From Chloroflexota bacterium (GTDB taxonomy: Bacteria; Chloroflexota; Anaerolineae; Anaerolineales; UBA4823): a stretch of 64,000 bases of DNA. Position 1 is the first letter of the stretch, and every line of letters starts with the position of its first letter. The stretch lies in contig JAKOUW010000228.1 of the NCBI GenBank assembly GCA_029782365.1, forward strand, positions 1 to 64,000, written 5' to 3'. Positions 58,549-64,000 of this stretch are shown piece by piece. Position numbers and translations under genes: made by a program. Under the pieces are notes generated by a model that was not told where the DNA came from, did no database searches, and saw only the letters and a program-made list of their open reading frames with translations.

Positions 58549-58680
58549 TCACAAAGCCGAAAACACTGCCCGGTGAGTGCCGCCAATCCTTAAACCCTTT
58601 GGGCGGCGGGCATGGAAGTGGATGGTTTCGTCGCAGTTGAGCGGCAGGGAAACCGAATCCAAATGCAACGAACCCCGCAA
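58549..58680 (-). CDS. Possible 43-residue protein downstream of the DUF5995 gene
   Basis: A short reverse-strand frame from TTG 58680 to TGA 58549-58551 reads RGSLHLDSVSLPLNCDETIH, then RRPKGLRIGGTHRAVFSAL. It looks protein-like. There is no family I can name, no ATG and only a weak ribosome-binding site. It could be a remnant or a chance frame. Confidence 0.25.
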   Translation of the reverse strand: MRGSLHLDSVSLPLNCDETIHFHARRPKGLRIGGTHRAVFSAL

Positions 58681-58721
58681 TGAAAGGCTCTTACCTGCAA
58701 GCTAATGTGCGGCCAAGGCAT

Positions 58722-59465
58722 TCACCGGGAACTTGCGCCTGGCGAATGTTCGATCCAGCCAGAAATATCGTGCATGCAGATGACCTCGCCAGCGCGCAGC
58801 GCCGTGCTCTCGCAGTGCGCCACCACACGAGCCTGCTCGCCTGGGTCGGAATTGTCCATCAAGCGCGCCGCGTTGTTCCAAACATCATCACGCCAGTGCC
58901 TGATCAGGTGCGAAACCATCAGCTCGTCCACCGGCCCCATCAAATGGTCAATAATCTCCATCCACGGCATATGCGGGTCGATCACCTGATCCTGCACTGC
59001 ATCGATAGTGGCGGCGATGACATTGTTGACACGCTCATGATCAGCGTGGCGGGCGGCGCGCTGTGCCGGTGTGTGCCCGGCCCATTCACCCCGCAGCACG
59101 TCGTTCAGAGAAAGCACCAGGTCGTAATTGATGTGCGCGTTCACGCCCAGCAGCAGCTTCTGCAGCTCGGTGATGTGAGCGGCGCGCGCCGCGTGGTGCG
59201 CCACTTGCCATACTGCGGGCGCGGCAGCCGGGCGCTGCTCGAAGGCCTCCAGGGCATTAAAATAATAGACAGCGAAGCGTTGCAGCAGGCGGTCTACCCA
59301 GGGAGGATCGTTGAACTCCTGACGCTGGATAGCCGCCAGCACGTTGCTCGTCATCAGGAAGTAGCAGCGCAGGAAGCCCACGCGCGGATCGCTCTGCGCT
59401 TCCCAGCGTGCAATCAAGTCTTGCATGCGATTCAAAACGGCATCGTCAGGCGCGCTCATTTGCAA
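58722..59465 (-). CDS. DUF5995 family protein
   Basis: This 247-residue all-alpha protein is recognised as DUF5995 by features such as FNDPPWVDRLLQRFAVYYFN, HITELQKLLLGVNAHINYDL and LSLNDVLRGEW. HINYDL and the many histidines suggest a helical bundle that might bind a metal. No function is known. It has no signal peptide and stands alone, with an AT-rich gap upstream. Confidence 0.8.
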   Translation of the reverse strand: MQMSAPDDAVLNRMQDLIARWEAQSDPRVGFLRCYFLMTSNVLAAIQRQEFNDPPWVDRLLQRFAVYYFNALEAFEQRPAAAPAVWQVAHHAARAAHITELQKLLLGVNAHINYDLVLSLNDVLRGEWAGHTPAQRAARHADHERVNNVIAATIDAVQDQVIDPHMPWMEIIDHLMGPVDELMVSHLIRHWRDDVWNNAARLMDNSDPGEQARVVAHCESTALRAGEVICMHDISGWIEHSPGASSR

Positions 59466-59761
59466 TTTTGAACCGCAATAAAGGCTTTAAATTGACGATC
59501 GCAAAAATTAGGTACTGACATATATTTTCCATCTTTTTCAGCCAAACTGGAGGAAATTTAGCTGAACCCGCCTAAGTTTAGCACGCTTTTTGACCATTAA
59601 AACAAAACACTCACCAATAATTTATCAAAAACTGTGAATTCTCATCCGTTTCACGATCCGGGTTGGGTAGTGCGTTTCCCTGATGAACATTCATTCCCAA
59701 GATATGACAATGGCGCCCTCATTATGCACAAACCCGAAATTTCATGTAGAATGAACATATC
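59466..59761. other. AT-rich gap between DUF5995 and trmD, with the trmD -10 box
   Basis: No gene is visible in this 296-bp gap. TAGAAT at 59747-59752 ends 9 nt before the trmD ATG, so trmD would be almost leaderless; there is no Shine-Dalgarno site. The remainder is low in GC and contains the start region of the reverse DUF5995 gene, without a clear promoter. Confidence 0.5.
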
Positions 59762-60526
59762 ATGCGCTTCGATATCTTCACCCTCTTCCCAGAAGTGTGC
59801 GAAACGTATTTGCAAACAGGCATCCTGGAAAAAGCCCGCCAGCACAACCTGGTGGAATTTCACATGCATAATATTCGCGACTGGACCTATGATCGGCACC
59901 ACACGACTGACGACATGCCGTACGGGGGCGGCGGAGGCATGGTGATGAAGCCCGAGCCGATTTTTGCAGCGGTCGAAAGCGTTTTGGGCTCTCCCCCGAC
60001 CTGCCCGGTTATCCTGATGTCACCTCAGGGACGGCGTTTCAACCACAAAATAGCCGAGGATCTCTCGCGTTTGCCGCACATCGCCCTGCTGTGTGGGCGC
60101 TATGAAGGCGTGGACGAGCGTGTGGTGGAGCACCTGGTCAATGACCAGATCTCCGTGGGCGATTATGTGCTCAGCGGCGGTGAGTTGCCAGCGCTCAGTA
60201 TCGTCGATGCCGTGACCCGTCTGATCCCAGGCGCATTGGGCGATCCGGATGGCGCCTGGGATGATTCGCATGCTTCGGGACTGCTCGAGTATCCCCATTA
60301 CACCCGCCCACCGGAGTTTCGCGGCTGGAAAGTGCCTGAAATCTTGCTCTCCGGAAACCATGCCGCCATTAACCGCTGGCGGCGCGAGCAATCTCTCCTG
60401 CGGACATTCTTGCAGCGCCCCGATTTGCTCCAGGCGCAAAGCCTGAGCGCAACTGACCAAAAAGCTCTCGATCAGCTCAAAAAATCCCTGGATTTACCCA
60501 ACGAGAATATCCCTGACAACGTGTAA
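59762..60526 (+). CDS. trmD: tRNA (guanine-N1)-methyltransferase TrmD
   Basis: This 254-residue SPOUT methyltransferase makes m1G37 in tRNA and so prevents frameshifting. Features are MRFDIFTLFPEVCETYLQTG, DDMPYGGGGGMVMKPEPI (substrate loop), LLCGRYEGVDERV and ISVGDYVLSGGELPAL (trefoil knot/SAM site), and HYTRPPEFRGWKVPEILLSG. All are typical. In many bacteria trmD lies with rpsP, rimM and rplS. Here rplS is 2.2 kb downstream and two unrelated genes lie between; rpsP and rimM are absent. Confidence 0.96.
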   Translation: MRFDIFTLFPEVCETYLQTGILEKARQHNLVEFHMHNIRDWTYDRHHTTDDMPYGGGGGMVMKPEPIFAAVESVLGSPPTCPVILMSPQGRRFNHKIAEDLSRLPHIALLCGRYEGVDERVVEHLVNDQISVGDYVLSGGELPALSIVDAVTRLIPGALGDPDGAWDDSHASGLLEYPHYTRPPEFRGWKVPEILLSGNHAAINRWRREQSLLRTFLQRPDLLQAQSLSATDQKALDQLKKSLDLPNENIPDNV

Positions 60527-60570
60527 ACACGGTTTCAATCCCGTTCGAAATTCAACCTGTGGAGGATAGC

Positions 60571-61845
60571 ATGAAGTTCAATTACGGCAAAATATTCCTG
60601 CTTGGTTTTGGCTTTTTTGGGGTCAGCGTCATATGGGGCATTTACAATACCTTTGTTCCAGTTTTTCTTTCGGAAAAATTTCAGTTGGATGTGCGCTGGA
60701 TCGGCTTTTTTATGACTCTAGATAATATCGCCGCTTTGTTCATTCAACCGCCGGTGGGCGCCTGGTCCGATCGCCTGCGCACCCCTATCGGACGGCGCAT
60801 GCCGTTTCTCTTGATTGGCGCTCCGGTGGGAGCCATCGCCTTTGGCATCATTCCCCTGGCAGGCATTCTGCCCCTATTTGTGGCCTGCACATCCACTCTT
60901 CTGCTGAGCATGGCTTTCTGGCGGACGCCGGTTGTCGCACTGATGCCCGACATCACACCTTCACAATACCGCTCTCAGGCGAACGGCATCATCAACTTTA
61001 TGGGCGGGTTAGGCTTTATTGTTGCCACACTGGTTGGGGCAGCACTATACGAGAAAAATCCGGCTTTTCCGTTTTGGATGGGCTCGGCGCTCGTGCTAAT
61101 CGCGGTTGCCCTGGTTTTTTTATTTATCAAAGAGCCTAAGGAATACGAACCAAGCGCAGAAGAGCCGAATATGTGGAAAAGCTTGCGCGAAGTGCTCACC
61201 AGCAGCGAAAAAAGTTCCTTGCGCATCTTGCTGGCAATTTTCTTCTGGTTCCTGGGGTATACCGCCGTGGAAGCGTTTTTCACGCTGTACGCGATCAATT
61301 ACCTGAAAATTACAGAAGCAAATGGAGCACGTTTGCTCAGCGAGCTGTCGTTGATTTTCGTGCTCTTTGCCTTACCGGCTGGCTTCATCGGTGGAAGGTT
61401 TGGCCGCCGGCGGACGATCAGCGTGGGGATCATCATCATGGGGCTCGTCCTTTTGGCGATTTATTTCATCCCAGTCAACGTTTTGCTCCAAAAAATTGCG
61501 CCTCTGCCCATCGTGGGGATCAGCCTGGTGGATAATGGGCCAAAACTGCTGGTCGTGATGGGCCTGCTGATGATGCTGGCAGGAGCTGGTTGGTCGTTGA
61601 TCAATATCAATTCACTGCCGATGGTTGTGGATATGACCGAGCCAGCCAAGATCGGCACTTTTACCGGTTTGTACTACCTGTTTTCTACTTTATCCGCTAT
61701 TGTCGGCCCCAACAGCAACGGCTGGATCATCAAACTGACAGGCGATAATTACAATTCGATCATGCTGGCTGCCCCGGTGTTCATGGTTGTCGCCCTGCTG
61801 TTAATGGCAGGCGTGCGGCGAGGCGAAGCGAAAATGGCAGTTTGA
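60571..61845 (+). CDS. MFS transporter, SLC45/sugar-cation symporter-like
   Basis: This 424-residue protein has 12 hydrophobic segments. Features are WGIYNTFVPVFLSEKFQLD, QPPVGAWSDRLRTPIGRRMP (the MFS loop 2-3 motif with an R-x-PIGRR core), FWRTPVVALMPDITPSQYRS and the GGRFGRRR loop. The RTPIGRRMPFLLIG pattern is typical of the SLC45/GPH-like sucrose or maltose carriers. The substrate is therefore probably a sugar, not proven. GGAGG precedes the ATG at 60571. Confidence 0.87.
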   Translation: MKFNYGKIFLLGFGFFGVSVIWGIYNTFVPVFLSEKFQLDVRWIGFFMTLDNIAALFIQPPVGAWSDRLRTPIGRRMPFLLIGAPVGAIAFGIIPLAGILPLFVACTSTLLLSMAFWRTPVVALMPDITPSQYRSQANGIINFMGGLGFIVATLVGAALYEKNPAFPFWMGSALVLIAVALVFLFIKEPKEYEPSAEEPNMWKSLREVLTSSEKSSLRILLAIFFWFLGYTAVEAFFTLYAINYLKITEANGARLLSELSLIFVLFALPAGFIGGRFGRRRTISVGIIIMGLVLLAIYFIPVNVLLQKIAPLPIVGISLVDNGPKLLVVMGLLMMLAGAGWSLININSLPMVVDMTEPAKIGTFTGLYYLFSTLSAIVGPNSNGWIIKLTGDNYNSIMLAAPVFMVVALLLMAGVRRGEAKMAV

Positions 61846-61849
61846 GGCG

Positions 61850-62548
61850 ATGATGCTCAGCCCTCTGCCCGTCATCTGGCAAGATGAGAGTCTGCTGGTG
61901 GTCAACAAGCCACCCGGTGTGCCCTCTCTGCCAGATGGCTATGACAAAAATGCGCCTCACCTGCGCTCTTTGCTGGAGCCGCTTTTTGGCCGCCTATGGA
62001 TTGTTCACCGGCTGGATCGCGAAACCAGCGGTGTGGTTGTGTTAACCCGCACTGCATCTGCACACCGCAGTCTGAACGGACAGTTCGAACAGCACGCGGT
62101 GCAAAAAATTTACCATGCCCTATGCTTGGGACAACCAGACTGGCAGGAGCAGCGCGCTGAGCTGCCGCTGCGCGCCAACGTAGGCCACAAGCACCACACA
62201 ATCGTCGATTATGTATATGGCAAACCAGCCGTCACTCACTTCAAGGTGCTGCAGCTTCTTAACCAGGCCTGCCTGATCGAGGCTCGCCCTGAGACAGGGC
62301 GCACGCACCAGATTCGCGCCCATTTGCTGTCGCTGGGCCTGCCAATCGCAGCAGATCGCCTTTACGGGGGCCAGGAGCAATACGCCCCAATTCCTGGCGC
62401 AGCAGTATTGCAGCGCACAGCTCTGCACGCCAGGGCCATTGCGTTTGTCCATCCAACAACCGGCCAGCCAACCAGCTTTAAAGCAAGTTACGCTTCGGAC
62501 TTGCAAGCTGTGCTTGCGGCTCTCGGAGTTGAAGGCATCCAGGAGTGA
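61850..62548 (+). CDS. RluA-family pseudouridine synthase
   Basis: This 232-residue enzyme converts uridine to pseudouridine in RNA. The catalytic motif HRLDRETSGVVVL (catalytic Asp in RLD) is at about 54-66. ESLLVVNKPPGVPSLPDG precedes it, and ETGRTHQIRAHLLSLGLPI closes the active-site region. There is no S4 domain, so it belongs to the short RluA-type enzymes. The target rRNA or tRNA position is unknown. GAGGCG precedes the ATG, just after the MFS stop. Confidence 0.92.
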   Translation: MMLSPLPVIWQDESLLVVNKPPGVPSLPDGYDKNAPHLRSLLEPLFGRLWIVHRLDRETSGVVVLTRTASAHRSLNGQFEQHAVQKIYHALCLGQPDWQEQRAELPLRANVGHKHHTIVDYVYGKPAVTHFKVLQLLNQACLIEARPETGRTHQIRAHLLSLGLPIAADRLYGGQEQYAPIPGAAVLQRTALHARAIAFVHPTTGQPTSFKASYASDLQAVLAALGVEGIQE

Positions 62549-62599
62549 TTCAACCAGATCCTAATCTTCGAAAAATCAGAATCGCGCCTGAATATTTCC

Positions 62600-62628
62600 T
62601 TCACAAATAAAATAGCCCATGTTATAAT
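62600..62628 (+). promoter_or_regulatory. Promoter of rplS
   Basis: TTCACA (62600-62605) and TATAAT (62623-62628) are spaced by 17 nt, with TGT just before the -10 (extended). Start is near 62635, leaving a leader of about 62 nt that can fold locally (GCGTCGCGAAACGC). TTGAGAGG is the ribosome-binding site. Confidence 0.75.
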
Positions 62629-62696
62629 CCACCACCGCGTCGCGAAACGCCCGGCGGAATGCTATTGTATTTGTAGATTGTATTGAGAGGTTCAAC

Positions 62697-63047
62697 ATGA
62701 GCGATCTGATTAAGGCTGTAGAAGCCAATGCCAATCCGAATATCCCGGATCTGCGCTCCGGTGATAATGTCAGCGTCTTCCTGCGCATTAAAGAAGGCAA
62801 TACCGAGCGCACCCAGGAATTCAAAGGCACCGTGATCCGCCAGAACAACGGCGGCAATGATGCCAACTTTACCGTGCGGCGCGTGGCCAGCAACGGCGTA
62901 GGCGTCGAGCGCACTTTCCTGGCTCGCTCACCTCGCATCGAGAAGGTGATCGTACACCGCCATTCGCATGTGCGCCGCAGCAAGCTGTATTTCCTGCGCA
63001 CCCGCACCGGAAAAAGCGCCCACCTCAAACAGAAATTTACTGCTTAG
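62697..63047 (+). CDS. rplS: 50S ribosomal protein L19
   Basis: This 116-residue protein matches L19, which lies at the interface between subunits. Key elements are IPDLRSGDNVSVFLRIKEGN, RTQEFKGTVIRQNNGG, NGVGVERTFLARSPRIEKV and the basic HSHVRRSKLYFLRTRTGKSA end. It has its own promoter and terminator, unlike the standard rpsP-rimM-trmD-rplS operon. Confidence 0.97.
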   Translation: MSDLIKAVEANANPNIPDLRSGDNVSVFLRIKEGNTERTQEFKGTVIRQNNGGNDANFTVRRVASNGVGVERTFLARSPRIEKVIVHRHSHVRRSKLYFLRTRTGKSAHLKQKFTA

Positions 63048-63080
63048 TTCGGTTTATATTTTATATTAAACGCAAGCAGA

Positions 63081-63119
63081 ATGGGTTGTGCTGGTTAAAC
63101 GCCAGCACAACCCATTTTT
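63081..63119 (+). terminator. Terminator of rplS
   Basis: ATGGGTTGTGCTGG (63081-63094) and CCAGCACAACCCAT (63102-63115) form a perfect 14-bp stem with a 7-nt loop, followed by TTTTC. Confidence 0.92.
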
Positions 63120-63156
63120 CTGATTCTGTTTATAATGGGAGAATTACTGGAGGATT

Positions 63157-64000
63157 ATGATCCGCTGCTTGCTGTTTGAAAATGGCGCGCTGGTAACACA
63201 GACTCTCCCGGTCGAAAACTTTGCAGCCGCGCTGCAGAGTTCCAACACCCTCATCTGGGTAGACCTGGCAGCTGAAGACCCCACCAGCGCGGAAAAAATC
63301 CTGAGGGACATCTTCGCGTTTCACCCGCTCGCCATTGATGACGCTTTGCATGAAACCCACGTGCCTAAGGTAGATGATTGGGATACATATCTTTACATTG
63401 TTTTGCATGAAATCAATTTCAATTCAGAGAGCGCTGAGCTGGAGACAAATGAACTGGATGTATTTCTGGGCGCAAACTACCTGGTCACCTATCATGACCT
63501 GGATATACAGGGTTTAAATCGCGCCTGGAATATCTGCCTCAAAGATGATCGCCACCCGCGCCGGGGGGCGGACCACATCCTTTACTTGATCTCAGATGAG
63601 CTCGCCACCGATTACATGTCCACCGTAGATGCCATGGATGAGGAGATCGAACGGGTTGAGAACCAGGTTTTCAACAAACCATCTTCGGATGTCGTCCAAA
63701 AAGTGTTTACACTGAAACGTTCTACACTTCACTTGCGCCGCAGCTTATCGCCGCTGCGCGAGGTATACAACAAGCTGGCCCGCGACGATTATGCCGTGAT
63801 CGACGAACGGGACCAGATTTATTTCAGGGATGTATATGACCACATGGTGCGCCTGCACGATGTCAGCGAAAGCCTGCGAGATGTCGCCAGCGGCGTATTG
63901 GATACCTATCTGTCGGTGATTAATAACCGGATGAACGAGGTCATGAAAACCCTGACGGTGATCACCTCTTTATTCATGCCGATTTCATTCATCGCCGGTT
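63157..64000 (+). CDS. corA: CorA-type magnesium/cobalt transporter, partial (cut by window end)
   Basis: The frame is open from ATG 63157 to the window edge (281 codons). The sequence reads MIRCLLFENGALVTQTLPVE, then HPLAIDDALHETHVPKVDDW, DYMSTVDAMDEEIERVENQV and NNRMNEVMKTLTVITSLFMP. This is the soluble funnel and the start of the first transmembrane helix of CorA. The pore motif GMN would lie just outside the window. GGAGG precedes the ATG, and TATAAT occurs at 63131-63136. The gene starts 110 bp after rplS. Confidence 0.92.
   Translation, partial: MIRCLLFENGALVTQTLPVENFAAALQSSNTLIWVDLAAEDPTSAEKILRDIFAFHPLAIDDALHETHVPKVDDWDTYLYIVLHEINFNSESAELETNELDVFLGANYLVTYHDLDIQGLNRAWNICLKDDRHPRRGADHILYLISDELATDYMSTVDAMDEEIERVENQVFNKPSSDVVQKVFTLKRSTLHLRRSLSPLREVYNKLARDDYAVIDERDQIYFRDVYDHMVRLHDVSESLRDVASGVLDTYLSVINNRMNEVMKTLTVITSLFMPISFIAG

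Noticed and set aside
58680..59471. 263-codon forward frame opposite the DUF5995 gene
   Set aside because: It mirrors the DUF5995 gene; the reverse frame carries the family features.
1..64000. tRNA, rRNA or CRISPR array
   Set aside because: I looked for cloverleaf-type TTCGAnTC segments, rRNA-like conserved stretches and regularly spaced repeats in the gaps and saw none. A covariance search could still find something small.

Overview
The window looks like a chromosomal segment of a member of the Chloroflexota, probably class Anaerolineae. This is inferred from style and gene content, not from a marker search. The DNA is GC-rich and many exported proteins carry Thr/Pro-rich linkers. There are LysM and TPR proteins anchored by one membrane segment, an RNase J, a CdaA-type c-di-AMP cyclase, an F420-type LLM oxidoreductase and a CIRCE-controlled groESL. 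No outer-membrane or LPS genes are visible. Many promoters are of the extended -10 type (TGnTAnAAT), and several start codons sit only 6-10 nt after a -10 box.

Layout. 1-3.7 kb is an accessory island: part of an IS481-like insertion sequence with a DUF6431 partner, then an AT-rich stretch with a scarred RHS/YD-repeat gene, its C-terminal variable domain and a small two-TM protein that may be its immunity partner. 3.8-11 kb is a forward block: coaE (fused to a GNAT-like domain), cdaA, cdaR, der, lepB, deoC, a YgiT-type zinc finger gene and an unknown gene. 11-16.6 kb holds mostly reverse genes: a NUDIX hydrolase, two LysM surface proteins (a forward thiolase lies between them), a redoxin and a TolB-like propeller protein. 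16.6-20.8 kb holds a flippase-like membrane protein, an FAD oxidoreductase, a THUMP-like methyltransferase and a phosphoribosyltransferase.

20.8-26.4 kb is a compact five-gene forward cluster: three zinc-ribbon proteins that look like relatives of one another, a large HerA/DUF87-like ATPase with a C-terminal coiled coil, and an ATC-hydrolase-like protein. I consider it the best candidate for an undescribed system. 26.5-31.8 kb has a REC-GAF-GGDEF-EAL protein and a GAF-GAF-GGEEF cyclase on either side of purA. 31.9-39.1 kb has gatC-gatA, an M55 peptidase, an AlkD-like protein, gatB, and then a diverged PyrK/PyrD-like pair around a PIG-L deacetylase.

39.0-41.4 kb is a reverse two-gene radical SAM operon. 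It is driven by a perfect TTGACA-17-TATAAT promoter that is covered by two inverted repeats. 41.5-51.7 kb has a 49-residue membrane protein, a YugP-like protease, an FTR1 permease, a bisphosphate nucleotidase, a PMT-like membrane protein, a CopD-like protein, a TPR protein, a Crp/Fnr regulator, an M42 peptidase, an LLM oxidoreductase and a phosphoesterase lipoprotein. 51.7-58.5 kb is a reverse block: rnj with a long structured leader, groEL-groES with CIRCE, and two tandem TPR proteins. 58.7-64 kb has a DUF5995 gene, trmD, an MFS transporter, an RluA-type pseudouridine synthase, rplS and a corA cut by the window edge.

No tRNA, rRNA or CRISPR array was found by eye.
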